A stretch of 64,000 nucleotides of DNA, taken from positions 12,127,680 to 12,191,679 of the forward strand of contig NC_071391.1 in the NCBI RefSeq assembly GCF_022682495.2, in the 5' to 3' direction. Shown piece after piece: positions 48,399-60,431 of this stretch (positions within the stretch are counted from its first letter, which is position 1; each line of letters starts with the position of its first letter). A program made the position numbers and the translations under genes. The notes below the pieces were generated by a model that saw nothing but the letters and a program-made list of their open reading frames with translations, did no database searches and had not been told where the DNA came from. Source of the DNA: Desmodus rotundus. Taxonomy: Eukaryota > Chordata > Mammalia > Chiroptera > Phyllostomidae.

Positions 48399-48594
48399 CA
48401 GGGGTGTCCAACCTGTGGCCCACGGGCTGCACAAGGCTCAGGATGGCTATGAATGCAGCCCAACACAAAATCGTAAATTTACCTAAAACATTATAGATCT
48501 CTTTGTGATTGCGTGTTGCAATGTATTTAATGTGTTGCCCAAGACAACTCTCCTTCCAGTGTGGCCCAGAGACACCAAAAGGTTGAACACCCTG
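48399..48594. mobile_element. Non-autonomous hAT-like DNA element
   Basis: 196 bp with near-inverted ends: it starts caggggtgtccaacc, and the complement of its end reads cagggtgttcaacc. Interior has a ggcccacgggctgc motif and a tail gtggcccagagacacc. CAGGG termini are typical of hAT elements. A clear 8-bp target duplication could not be confirmed (flanks tactctaa / ctagaatc). Confidence 0.65.
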
Positions 48595-48702
48595 CTAGAA
48601 TCATCACACTAGGGATTTATCATTGATTTTTCCACTGCATATCCTGGATCTATGCACATGAACATCGAGGTCGTGGAAAAGTACATTAAAAGTTATCACA
48701 AG

Positions 48703-49004
48703 CATAATGGCAGAATAATCTCTAGGACCATCCATGCAGTCGCAAAAGATAGAGTTCCTTCCTCTTTACGGCGAGTAGTATTCCATTGTGTAAATGTACC
48801 ACAGCTTTTTCATCCACTTGTCTACTGATGGGCACTCGGGCTGTTTCCAGATCTTGGCTACTGTAAATTCAGCTGCTATGAACATGGAGTGCATGTAGTC
48901 TTTCAATTGTGATGGTCTGAGGGAAGGAGGGTGAGCGCTAGGTGGAGTGGGCAAAGGGAAAAATGGGGACAATTATAATACTATAAACAATAAAAACAAA
49001 GTTT
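48703..49004. mobile_element. L1 3' fragment with 5' inversion (twin-primed)
   Basis: 48725 to about 48905 is antisense ORF2 C-terminus (its complement encodes MFIAAEFTVAKIW and [11 protein letters not shown]). About 48906-49004 is sense L1 3' UTR with poly-A. Flanking repeats aaaagttatcacaag (48688-48702) and aaaagttatcaaaag (49007-49021) match 14 of 15. Some L1 sequence is missing at the inversion joint. Confidence 0.85.
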
Positions 49005-49192
49005 TAAAAAGTTATCAAAAGTACCTAGCAAAAAGCCTAGCCATTAGTAAGTGCTCAGTAAATTTTAGTTCCTGGGCCTTTTTTTTCCCCCTACCAATGA
49101 TCTGCAAAATTTGTTAATTTTCTTTCACAGTGTGCAATAGATATAATCCTCTCTATTTATATACATCGTCGTGTTCTTGGTATTTGAACAGG

Positions 49193-50119
49193 CTAAGCTA
49201 CTCTCTTCTTCAACAAATTCCTCATGGCATTTTTTACCTCTGTGTTTCTCACCGTGTAAATGATAGGATTAAACATGGGAGTTAGGATTGCAAAGAACAC
49301 AGTCACCAACTTGTCCACAGGGTAGGTGACCACAGGACGCATGTAGGTGAATATGCAAGGCACAAAAAAGAGTACAACTACAATAAAGTGGGAGCCACAT
49401 GTGGAGAGGGCTTTGCGCTGTCCTTCAGAGCCATGGGATTTCAGGGAGCTCAGGATGACCATGTAGGAGGTGAGCAGCATGGAAAAAATAAGCAAGCACA
49501 TGGCCCCACTATTGGCTGCCACTATCATTCCGAGCCTATAGGTGTCTCTGCAGGCAAGTTTCAGCAGTGGGAAGAGATCACACATGAAGTGGTCAATGAC
49601 ATTGGGACCACAGAAGGGCAAGTTGACCATGAAAAGAATCTGTAGAGTGGCATGCAGTACCCCCCCAATCCAGGCCACCATCACCAGGAGGCGGCAGAGC
49701 CCCTGCCGCATGATGGTCACATAGTGAAGTGGCTTGCAGATGGCCACATAGCGGTCATAGGCCATGACAATGAGGAGGATGATCTCTGAGCCTCCCAGGA
49801 AGTGCTCCACAAACAGCTGCGTCAGGCAGCTGCCCAAAGAGATGGTTCTCCTCTGGTACAAGAGGTCGATGATCATTTTGGGGGTGGTGACACAGGTGTA
49901 GAAGGCATCTATGAAAGACAAGCATGTGAGAAAGAAGTACATGGGAGCTGAAAGTGTGGGACTGAGGCAAATGGTAATAGCAATGAGCAGATTGGCCAGA
50001 ACAGTGAATAGGAAAATGAACAAAAAGACAATGAAGAGTATTTTCTGCAACTGTGGATTCTGTGTGAGTCCCAAGAGAATAAACTCGGTCACATTGTTGG
50101 GATGTGTGAGGCGATCCAT
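49193..50119 (-). CDS. Olfactory receptor, OR4C-type
   Basis: Intact class II odorant receptor of 308 aa from ATG 50119 ([13 protein letters not shown]). Visible features: sequon N9-V-T, TM1 motif AN (42-43) instead of GN, APMYFFL at 58-64, conserved C98 and the loop-2 cysteines at 170, 180 and 190, [10 protein letters not shown] at 119-128, KALSTCGSH at 236-244 and PMFNPIIY at 281-288. [17 protein letters not shown] and [19 protein letters not shown] place it in family 4, closest to the OR4C subfamily by eye. No single human gene is a clear match, so no symbol is given. It may correspond to an OR4C or OR4A gene or pseudogene elsewhere. Confidence 0.92.
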   Translation of the reverse strand: MDRLTHPNNVTEFILLGLTQNPQLQKILFIVFLFIFLFTVLANLLIAITICLSPTLSAPMYFFLTCLSFIDAFYTCVTTPKMIIDLLYQRRTISLGSCLTQLFVEHFLGGSEIILLIVMAYDRYVAICKPLHYVTIMRQGLCRLLVMVAWIGGVLHATLQILFMVNLPFCGPNVIDHFMCDLFPLLKLACRDTYRLGMIVAANSGAMCLLIFSMLLTSYMVILSSLKSHGSEGQRKALSTCGSHFIVVVLFFVPCIFTYMRPVVTYPVDKLVTVFFAILTPMFNPIIYTVRNTEVKNAMRNLLKKRVA

Positions 50120-53084
50120 GTAGGAAGTAGTACTTTCTTGGGGCCTAAATTACCTACAAAGAGATAAAGAATGATACCTGTTAATCATGAAGGTTTGTCA
50201 TCTGAATTTCACAGTACAGAAACAGGGTAGTCGCTGTAACTGTGGAGCATGTCGTTGGCGTCCCTCACCCCACTAATTGTTTCAATTCTTTCACACTTCC
50301 TCTATAATGCTTTGCATCTCTTCAGACACCTAGTACTTGTCACCTAAAAAAATATGCACAGGGCAACATTTGATGTGTAATTTACTGAGACAATACTGGG
50401 CTATATACAGGAGATCCAGGTTCTCTTTCTGGTTCCAACTCCACGTGACTTTGCAAAGTCAGTTCAGCGCCCCATGCTTCCCAGCCTTCCCCCATATCTG
50501 TACAAATTAAAAATCTCAGACGCATTTTGCAAGTTGTAAAGTGCTGCACACAAGAATTATTCCTTCTTCTAGAAGGAAGAAGGAATCCATAGCTCTGACT
50601 GTGGGGAGAAAGACACGGTAAACAAGCATCTATTATAAGCAGGCACGTGGAGGTGGTTGGAAGATATACGCCCCTGGTGTCTTCCACCACACATACGCTG
50701 TTCATGGGTATTTCCTCGCTGGCCTGGCATAGTGCCCGGCACGGTGTCTGCAGCGTCTGGCACTGATTGGGTGATGAATAAATGGCCAGTAAATTGCCAC
50801 CTTCTCTCGTGTCCCTGTGTAAGAACAGGCCTGCCCCCCAGCCCGTAAACCTAGGCATCCAAGTGCTTTCATCCCCCACTCTGTTTATCATTGCTCTCTA
50901 TGAGAAACATAAGTATGCTTTTGAAAGAAAGCTGCATTCTAGTTTAATAGATCGACACATTTTATAAAGTATGAGATATTAAACCTCTAGGAAAGAGTAT
51001 ATTACTGGGTCATTTTTACCTTCAAGATAATTATAGTGTTTGTTAATTAATTTTTATTGTTTAAAACTGTTCTAACACAATTTTAACATAGTCACAGTCA
51101 GTAAATTTACAGCTTCCATAGACTGGGCTAGGAAACAACCCTTGGGTAGGTGCTCAATACAGGAGGACCTATCAAGCAAAGGAAGTCCTTATTTTCAAAG
51201 TTTTAAAAACACAGAAATTTAATGTAGAGAATAGAAGTTGTCTGCTAGATAAGACAGATAAAGTATCATACATATAAATACAATCACATATATTGAGTAC
51301 TTACTTTAAGTCCCAATACACATTCACTCATTCAACAAATATTTATTGGACAATTACTATGTATATATTAATGTATGTTTGTCCACATAAAGTCATGAAA
51401 AGTGTCCTTGTTAAATGGCTTTTGTAACCCCTCCCCAACATTTTATTACCAAAGAACAGCAGCTCTTCCATCCATGGAATGAATGATTCTCCCCACTCCT
51501 GTGAGTTTCTGCTATAGGCATTCTCATGCCTTCTTCTCCCACCCTCCCAGCACATCCTTCATCCATCCTCCCTGGTTGCAGGAAGATGTACCATCACTAA
51601 TAGGAGGAGTAAATACGTGGGCATAAATTTTCCAAAAGAAAGAGGGGAGAAAAGATAAATATAATAAAATATATTCTGAAAAAAAATATTTATTTTCTTT
51701 TTAAAGGTAAATTGATAAAGAGCTATACATTTTAATTACCCAAATGAAACCCTTATACACATGTGAAAACACCGTGCAGCAGCTTCATAGAATTCCCTTA
51801 TCCTGAGGCAGACTCTCCCAACACAGCAGAAAAAAGCATAGTGCACATAGTGAAAATAATATATAATAAAATGGTTGAGAAATAACTATGAAGAAATAAA
51901 AATTACTTTGTCTTTTTTCTTTATAATATTCTTGGTAGGAGTAAACACTAAAGACAAATTTTAAAAACAGAAAAACCATTAGGTACAAATATGTTCAACA
52001 CAATTATTAAGAGCTGTGGAAAATTAGAAATGGCATGGAATATCCTACACTAAGACATGAATAGGTAAAATATTGTACATCTCTGAATAATGTGTGGGCT
52101 TTAACAGAGATGATTTTTAAAGTTGTGCAATATCATAGGAAAATCCCTAGGTTGTAATATTCAGTGGAGAAAAATTTGGATGAAAATTTGAATGTATAAT
52201 GTGATTCTAATGTGAATCTATCAGTAAAAAAGACCTGAAAATATTTTTACTTCTAAATTTATCATATTGAATTGATTATACCTTTCCTGATGCTTGACAT
52301 ATTGAAAAAGAGATTTAAACCTAATATTGGTAGGGGCAGGGGTGGTTTCTAAGATGCATTTAAACCTGGGATTCTACAATTGCATGATTTAGTTTTGCGG
52401 GGGTGGTTGGGAATCTCACCTATGATCAGGGCTTCAGGCAGCTGTTAGTTCACCAAGAAAGGAGAAACGATGCAAGTTTAAAAATGACAACTAGCTCAGC
52501 TACTGTGTCATCGTTGACTCATAAATGGCGCCTCTGGATAAGGCCCTTCTCCCGGGCCCTACAAGAGTACTACCGCATATCATTTGTAGGCAAATTCCGT
52601 GACCTTTCTCAGCTGTGGCTAATTAGACCTCCAGGGTATTTCACCATCATTAGCAGATCTTGCCAACAAGCCAATTATTTCGCATAACTTAACTGAACTT
52701 TGAGAACTTTTATAGCATTCATCTTTAATGCTTAATTCCCTCAAGTCTACGTGAAGATAAAACATCATGGCAAAGGGGGAAAAAAAGTTGGCCATTTATG
52801 AATTTGGATATTTGATAACAAATGAACCTAATATGGAGTTTGTATATTTGGTATTGTATAAGTTAAATATTTAGGTGGGTAACTAACTATATGACTTTTA
52901 TTTTTCATTATAATAGTTTGGTGTTTTTAATCAACCCACCACTCATGATGATCATAATTTTTAAATATTGTTAATGTATTATGAAGGCAGATTCAACTGA
53001 ATTTTCTGGTGGTCTTGAATTACTCCAAAGTGTTTGGACCACATCACCTGAAGACAGAGTTACCTTTACTGAGACAACTTCTAG
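50120..53084. other. Intergenic, no gene seen
   Basis: No recognisable coding exon. The ORFs on both strands at 50382-50967 overlap each other and lack domains. A weak MIR-like tail (gggtgatgaataaatgg) occurs near 50770. AT-rich from 51000 to 52400. Confidence 0.6.
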
Positions 53085-53215
53085 TCTAGAAGCCAACATT
53101 TGTTTGAGTGCTTATCAAGTGCCAGACACATTTAATCTTTATATCAACATTGAGTCAGATACTATTATTATCCTTATTCAACAGAAGAAATAACTAAGAG
53201 AAAGGAAGCTGTTTG
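53085..53215 (+). mobile_element. MIR SINE fragment
   Basis: Contains gtgcttatcaagtgccagac and tactattattatccttattc, matching the MIR 5' and core order. Confidence 0.6.
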
Positions 53216-53546
53216 ATGTAAGTCAGTAGGCTGTGACCCTTGCCTTACGTTGACTTAAACAGCAAAGGTAATTCCCTAAAATGTGTTGAACCTATGAAGC
53301 CTTGACTATTTGCTGTAAAATGAAGATAACTTGGCTAAAGAAAAAAATGGCTGTGAGAGTGAAGACACTACTAGCTCAGTAAATGGCACGAAGTAGGTAC
53401 AAAGCAGGTATAAGTGCAGATTATCATCACTGACTGTGAAACTGGATGACATTTGACCATGACTGTTAAAGTTGTGTTCTCTATGAGTCTGGATCTGTGC
53501 CACCCAAATCAATGAATTATTTAAAAGAATGAGAACATGTTTTCAT

Positions 53547-53757
53547 CCCATCCCTCCACCCCACCCCAGCCAAAACGAGGTGGGATGGGGAGAAAATGCA
53601 GACAACTGTAATTGAATAACAAAAATTTTTTTAATAAAATAAAATAAAATATGGTGAAGTCAAAAAGGTAGGTAGGAAAAACAGTAATTAGATCAATTCT
53701 TCCTATTTTATAAAAGGAATGAAAAAATGCTATCTAAAGTTGACAAATTAAAAAAAA
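53547..53757 (+). mobile_element. Short L1 tail with probable 3' transduction
   Basis: A perfect 16-bp duplication gagaacatgttttcat (53531-53546 and 53758-53773) brackets 211 bp. The first part is an L1 3' end (gacaactgtaattgaataac, then A-rich (aaaat)n at about 53625-53650). About 100 bp of non-L1 sequence follows, ending in a second A-run right before the 3' duplication. Two A-tracts within one pair of target duplications is the expected structure of a 3' transduction. Confidence 0.85.
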
Positions 53758-53773
53758 GAGAACATGTTTTCAT

Positions 53774-55314
53774 TTTAACCATGCAACACAATTTTTTTTC
53801 TTCTTACCAAAGCGACTATTTGTAAGCTATTTAATACACACACACACCACACTCCACACACATCAGAATTATTAGTTTTGACATTGGGCAAATAAGAGAC
53901 AGTGTATGTCGCACAGGCTTACAGTTTTAACATAAATGTTAAATATAATATTGTGAGATAAAGAAATAGATTTACCTAAAGTGCCATCATTCACTGATAT
54001 TTTTCCCTTTGAGCACATTTATTTCCACTTTATTGCTCAGCACATCCCTCTCCCACAAAAAAAAAAAATCTCTACTTGCCCATTGCTCTCCAGCTTCTCA
54101 TGTTACTAGATTTTCCCCCTAGAGTTATCCTTTAATCCTTAATAGTATATACTTGAGGAGCAGATAATATTTCTTCTCTATGGGTTCCAGAAAACATTCC
54201 TTCAGTCCCTTTGGAAGAAGGCTGGTGAGAATAACCTGAGTAGCCTCTCAGCGAGGCAAAGCTATCAAAAGGCCAGTGCATGTTAAGATCGTCGTGTGTG
54301 CCTGTGAAGGATGCAGGTAATAGGACAGACACTAGAGTGGCTGTACTGCAAGAACTCTAACCAGCTGCCTCTTCCATCCCCTAGGCTGAAAAATAAGGAT
54401 GTATTAACAGGCTGTATCACCAGAGATGAAATAAGGCAATGTAGTTTTTCTAAAAATCCAATGTTTTCTCTCTTGCAAACATGGGTGTTTTGGTCTCTAA
54501 CTTGCCCTTGCAATGATTATCAGTTAAACACTGTGCAGAATTAATAGAGAAGTTATGATATGATATAGTTGCAGTATTACCACAACCGGGTAAAATCCAC
54601 TTGTTCCTTTTGTGAAAAGCACTTCCTTATTTCTCAGAATGCTTTATTTAGTCATTCACCCATTGATTCATTTGCTTTACTGTCCAAACCTTCATTGGTT
54701 CCCATGCTAATTCAATAACCATTTATGAAGCCTCTGATTGGTGTGGAATGGCTTCTACAAGGAAGGATGCAGAAACATGGGGCTGCTCCCAAAGACCTCC
54801 TTGCCTACTATATGTACAGCCAACATTCTAAAGAAATGGAGAGAAAATGTTAACAGTGTTAGAGAGATGCACTCCAAGCATGTAGAGAGGCCACAATGTT
54901 ATGTTTTTTAGAAAAATATAGGCACAGTTGTATAAAATTACATATGAAAAAATACAAAAAGTAAATAGAACAAAACAGTATAATTTTATAGGTTTATTGT
55001 AATGCTGAAACAACATATGTTTCTCTTTTTGCTCATCTATAGTTTTTATTTTTTATGATGGCCATATATTATTCTAACTTTTAAAAATATATTACTTTTT
55101 TAAAAAATTTAATACCATTCTGAATCTTCCAATAGCACTTTTCTCATCTCAGTTTTCATTTTTGTGCTCCCAAAAATATGTCATTCTCTGAGAAGATTAA
55201 GGAGTAAGGAAATTAATCTTATTTTCCTCTTAAGAGATGTAAATAATTTGATAAATTATAAAGTTCTCTGTAGGGGTTAGTGATTATTATTACAAGTAAT
55301 AATCAAAAATTAAT
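53774..55314. other. Intergenic, no gene seen
   Basis: Contains a short (AC)n run at about 53838-53870. No coding region supported. Confidence 0.6.
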
Positions 55315-55600
55315 GTTGACTACTTCATGTATGCTGGGGCACTGTGCAAAGCATTTTATATAAATTATCTCAGTCAATTTTTTTAATTACCTATGGTTGA
55401 AATCTACATGTGTTTAAAAGTTCCCTCTTATTTTATAGATAGAAAAGTTGAAACATGGATAGGTTGGGCCTTGTATTCAGACACAGAGTTGATGAGGAGC
55501 AAGGGACATAGAGTTAGTGAGGAGCAGACATGTAGATACAAGCAAGTCCATCTGGCCGCAAGTCTTGATCTGAACCTTGGCCCCACATTACCTCCCACAT
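55315..55600 (+). mobile_element. MIR SINE
   Basis: ggggcactgtgcaaagcatt, atataaattatctcagtcaa and cttattttatagatagaaaa follow the MIR order. Strongly diverged. Confidence 0.6.
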
Positions 55601-55884
55601 AAAAACTTCCACGGTTACCAAGACACTTCTTTAACATCCACCTTTCAACAAAGGCTTTAAGAAGACTTTCTCATCACAAAGCATGGGGCATAAAAAATAG
55701 ATTCTAAGACACTTGGGGATTTGAAATGTGTCAACTTTTCTCTCTGAGAATTTCCCAACTCCTCTCTCAAGAGAATTTAGAATTACGAATCTACTTATTT
55801 ATTTACTTTGTTAAATCAGTTAATAACATTAGTATTCTTGTCCATTTCTAATCTGCCCTAAATTCACAATGAGTCATAGTGTAT
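55601..55884. other. Intergenic, no gene seen
   Basis: No gene or clear repeat. Confidence 0.5.
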
Positions 55885-56085
55885 CATATACTGAATGCCT
55901 ATTATTTGCAACCCACTTTCATATTCAACCTGAAAAGGACCCCATGAGTGCATTATTTCCAATGAATATAGAGAAGTTGAGACTTAGAATGGTTTGTCTC
56001 ACTTTGTCCCGGATGGTGTAACTAGTAAATGATAGAACTAGAAGCCAGTTTCCTTTTCGGTGTTCGCTAACTAATTTAAGAGCTC
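55885..56085 (+). mobile_element. MIR SINE fragment
   Basis: atactgaatgcctattattt, ggaccccatgagtgcattat and gtaactagtaaatgatagaa match the MIR order with divergence. Confidence 0.55.
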
Positions 56086-56259
56086 TCCAACATCTGAAGT
56101 CTCTGGAAGTGTTGGGCCTTGTTTCACTTCATGCAGAATAATAATGCTGTATTTCATATTATATTATAATAAGGGTTCTCAGGTAATTCAAGTACATGGA
56201 GGCCAGAATTTGATCTTAAAAAAATAAACAGTAAAATCTTAAGCATTGAGAATTGAATG

Positions 56260-56440
56260 AGTTAAAGTGGGGGAGGGAGGTAGAGGAGGGTATGGAGGGA
56301 TAAATAGTGATGGAAAGAGACTTAGGGTGGCGAACACACAACACAGTGTACAGATGATGAGTTGTAGAATTGTGCACCTGAAACCTGTGTCATTTTGTTA
56401 ACCAGTGTCATCCTGATAAATTCAATAAAAAGGAAAAAAT
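56260..56440 (+). mobile_element. L1 3' tail (same UTR block as 43350-43570)
   Basis: gaacacacaacacagtgtac, gaattgtgcacctgaaacct, gttaaccagtgtcatcctg and ttcaataaaaa, flanked by aattgaatg at 56251-56259 and 56441-56449. Severely 5'-truncated insertion. Confidence 0.75.
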
Positions 56441-56562
56441 AATTGAATGGACTATTAAAGATTATCTAGTTCATTCTTTTTATTTTGCACGTAAAGAAAC
56501 TGAGACCCAGGGAAGGGAAGAAACATTTCCAAAATTGCACATTCAAATGGTTACAGATTTAG

Positions 56563-57000
56563 GAATTACACATGGAATACTATGCAGCAGAAAGAAAGGA
56601 AGAACTCCTACCCTTCGCAACACCATGGATGCAACTGGAGAGCATTATGCTAAGTGAAATAAGCCAGGTGGTGAAAGACAAATATCATTTGATCTCACCT
56701 ATAAGTGGAACCTAATCAACACAACAAAAAAGTGAACAGAATAGAACCAGACATAGAAATGAAGAACTGACAGTAACCAGAAAAGGGGGGATGGGAATAA
56801 TGGGAGACAGGAGGGGAAGGGTCAAGTCAAGGAACATGTATAAAGGACCTATAGAAAAAGACAGCAGAAGGGTAGGACTGAATGTGGGAGGTGGGTAGTG
56901 GGTAGGGCAGGGGAGAGTAATGGTGGCGGGGCGGGGGGGGGGTGGGGAATGAGGACAACTGTAATTGAACAATATTAAAAAAATAAAATGAATAAAAAGA
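56563..57000 (+). mobile_element. 5'-truncated L1 (ORF2 end + 3' UTR)
   Basis: Begins at atggaatactatgcagcaga (the end of ORF2), passes gctaagtgaaataagccag and gatctcacctataagtgga, then a G-rich 3' UTR and gacaactgtaattgaacaat with an A-tail. Possible short duplication ggaattaca / gaaattaca at 56561 and about 57036. Confidence 0.85.
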
Positions 57001-58004
57001 CAATCATCAACAAAAAATAAAAAAGAAGAAGAAGAAATTACATCTCCTAAATCCTGACTTGTTTATTTTTTCCCTACATGGAATAGCTGATATTCTCACT
57101 TATTACAGAGTAATTTAAACAAAAGATATTGTTTTGTTTGCCTAATTGATCAATGTAATTACTTCAGTGAGCCTCTTTGTTTTCCAAGTGAGACCTGCCT
57201 TGGGAAATACAGATGCTGAGAGATCATAACCAAATGTATTCTTTTACTTTGTCCATTAGGATTTTCTCATATGAAGAAAAGTTACAAATGTAAAGTTTAA
57301 TGATACAGAATTTCTTTATGCTCTCATTTTTCAAACAGATGTAGACTGTCTCTCCATTTTATTCCCAAACCAAACATGTAAACTAAATGGGAATATAATG
57401 AGATTCACACCTTCCATTTGTCCGATCTCCCTGATGGACCAAGGATGTGGTGCAGCTCTTTGCTTACTATTTTGGAGAGGAAGATTAGTACCAAATATTT
57501 CCATCAGTCCTTCGTACCATGATAACTTTACTCCAACGACCAGAGCCCCACTATGGAAACGTATGCCTCCTGTAGAGTACATTTAATCTAACTGTACATA
57601 TGCAGAACTGGCCCACTGTAACAGCTTTGGGTCCATATTGTCTCACCTTCAATCTGCTTTCTGACCAGTGGACCACACTGGCATCCTGCCACCCAAGAAT
57701 GACTGTTAGCTTAGAACCTATTTCCAGGAATCTCCAGAAAGATTTGAGTATTTACCTTAACTCAGAGCACAATACCCTGCTAAAGGGTCTCAGATCACTC
57801 AGAGAAAGGTTAGGATGAAGATTTACAGCAACTATTTGTCTGATATCACTGAGTTCTTATTCAAGGATACCTGAGGGCTCCTTCATTCAAAAAGCTCTGG
57901 ATCTGGAAACTATTCTCATCTGGTGATTGGATGAGGAGCTGTTATTTGAATTGAATCCTGGTGATTCAATCACCAATCTAGACTCATCGTTAGCATCATC
58001 ACAC
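57001..58004. other. Intergenic, no gene seen
   Basis: No domain in the small ORFs at 57331-57818. Unique-looking DNA. Confidence 0.6.
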
Positions 58005-58340
58005 TCGTCTGTTTAGGCTGACATCACAGAATACCGTAGACAGGGTAGCTTGCTCATGAGACACTTATTTTCTCACAGTACTGGAGGTTGAAAGTCCAAG
58101 ATCAAGGTGACAGCACAGGTGGTTTCCGGTAAAGCCTCTCCTCCTGGCTTGCAGATGACCTCCTGGCTTGCAAATGACCAATTTCTCACTCTGCCCTGAC
58201 ATGGCCTTTCCTCTGTGCACGTGAGGAGAGCTCTGCTGTCCTTGTAAGGATACCAGCTCTACTGGATTAGGACTACAGCCTTAGGATCTCGAGGAGTGCC
58301 AGCTATTCCAGTCCCCACGATTCAAGACTTTCAAGCCCAG
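58005..58340 (-). mobile_element. Ancient MaLR/ERVL-like LTR fragment
   Basis: tcacagaataccgtagacag, ttctcacagtactggaggtt, gaaagtccaagatcaaggtg, ctcctggcttgcagatgacc (a short tandem duplication of it follows), and atggcctttcctctgtg match an ancient mammalian LTR in antisense. Family only by memory. Confidence 0.55.
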
Positions 58341-59694
58341 GTATCAGATAAAAGAATAAGGAAACACTTCAGATGAATTTTGCCTCAGCCAATTTCTGAT
58401 GACTTGAGAGATGCTGAGCCAGATATACCCAGCTGAACTGCTCAAATTCTTGACCCACTGAAACCATCTGAAATAATAAAGTGATTGTTGGTGTTTTAAG
58501 CCAATAAACTTGGCAGTGACTTTTTATACTGCAAAAATATCTGAAACATTACAGTAATGCACACATTGTAGTATTGGCTCATAGATAGACTAATTGAACA
58601 AAACAGAAAATTAAGAAATAGAATAATAGACATAAATTTTTACATATGGAAGTAGTGGTATTATTACAGGGCAGTGGGAAACAGACGGCTCTTCAATAAA
58701 TGTTCTGGGAAAATTTAATTATCCTTATGATAAGAAAAGAAAGTATATTGACACCTCATACCATACCTGGAAATTCATATCCTATGTGGGTTAAAGATGT
58801 AAATGTGAAAAGAAAAACTTTAAAACTTTTAAAGAAAATTATAAACTCAGGGCAGAGAAAGACTTGGAGAAATACATGCGGAGATCTTTCATCCTGAGTC
58901 CAGCTTCCTCACCTCTGCATCCCTGGTCCAACTGTGTGCATGCCAGCATCCCACTGTCAGCTCCTCCAATTCTGATCATTTGGAAGTACTTACTCCACTG
59001 TATCAGATTCCTTTCTGATTAAAGGATCTAGAGTACTTTTTACTTCCTCCACTGAAGAACAAATGAAACTTTAGGGCAGGCATTTCAATGTTCATCAAAT
59101 AAATGGAATCATTAGTATTGTTAAATATACTAAGTAAATACAATTATAAATTGAGAAAAGCATGAAGGCCAAAGAATACTAGTTTTATGCTTTAGTATCT
59201 ATGAGTGGGTTGACTTCTCAACAGGGAAGCATGTAATACCAGAGCTTTAAAAAAGAAATGATCTTTGTAATACAGTATTTGATCTCCAAAGCTGCTATAG
59301 AGTAACTATAAACAGAAAAGACACCTTAAATTTATCACTTAAATCAAGAACATATAAGTTACAGAGAATCAGAAATGCATTCACTATGCAAAATCAAACA
59401 TTCTTTTCCCAAAATGTTTAACATTTATTGCATTTTTAAGTATACCCAGAGAGTTAATTTAATGTAGGCAGACTCTAGGACTCTACTGTGATGCGAGTGA
59501 CTTAAATATGTATTTCGACCATTGGAGGAGGCCAATTGATCTAGATGTACAGAATGGGGTTGAACAATTTAATTTTTCAGTCCCAAATTTGACCAGAATA
59601 TACAAAATCAATGATATGCTACCATCACATTATGAAATTAACAAAGTTCATTTCTATAGATTTATCCTCAGCTATGAGTACATGCTGTGAATTT
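58341..59694. other. Intergenic, no gene seen
   Basis: AT-rich, with no supported coding region or clear repeat. Confidence 0.6.
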
Positions 59695-60035
59695 CTATTT
59701 TTAATTAAATTTATTGGGATGACATTAGTTAATAAAATTACATAGGTTTCAAGTATATGACTCTGTAATACATTGTCTGTATATTGCATTTGTGTAGCCA
59801 CCACCCCAAGGTTAAATCTTCCCCTGTCATCATGCATTTCATCCCCTTTACCCTTTACCCTCCCCCTATTCTTTTTCCCTTTCCTAGTATGGTAACCACC
59901 ATACTGTTGTCTGTGTCTATGAGTTCTTGTCTGGTTTTTTTCTTTGTTTGCTCATTTGTTGCTTTCAGTCTTATGTCACACACGTGAGTTAAACCATATG
60001 GTTCTTGTCTTTTTCTGTCTGACATTTCAGTTAGC
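59695..60035 (-). mobile_element. Old L1 (L1MA-type) 3' end, antisense
   Basis: ttaattaaatttattgggat, gttaataaaattacataggt, tagccaccaccccaaggtta and tgtctttttctgtctgacat mirror the old L1 tail seen at 12448 and 26891. Independent insertion outside the duplication. Confidence 0.7.
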
Positions 60036-60431
60036 ATGCTGCAAAATTTTATAGTAATTAATTTGACCAAGGCATTTACTTTTACTATTAGATTAGCAAT
60101 TTTTTAACAATCTGAATTTTAATTTTCAAAGTTTAATCCCCTAAAATGACCAAGTTTTAAGAGGTCACATTTCTGTGTAGCACAGAAGTATAATAAAACA
60201 AAAAATAAATGTTTTTCACTAAAGTATCTTAACACAGCATGATTATCTACATGAGGGATTACACCTACGCAAGTCTCTTGCACTCTAAGGGCGATACCAC
60301 ATTCCACTTAGACAAAGATTAATATATATGGCTGTTTCAGAATAATTAGGCTGAATAACTCAAAGGCAATGATTTTTTAAATGTGATCACCAACAGTCGA
60401 AGTATGACTTGATTCCATGAAAGAAAAAACA
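60036..60431. other. Intergenic, 3' side of the OR4A15-like gene
   Basis: No gene seen. Confidence 0.5.

Noticed and set aside
50382..50967. Candidate coding exon (169-codon antisense ORF)
   Set aside because: Several overlapping ORFs on both strands, no domain, and a MIR-like tail within the region.
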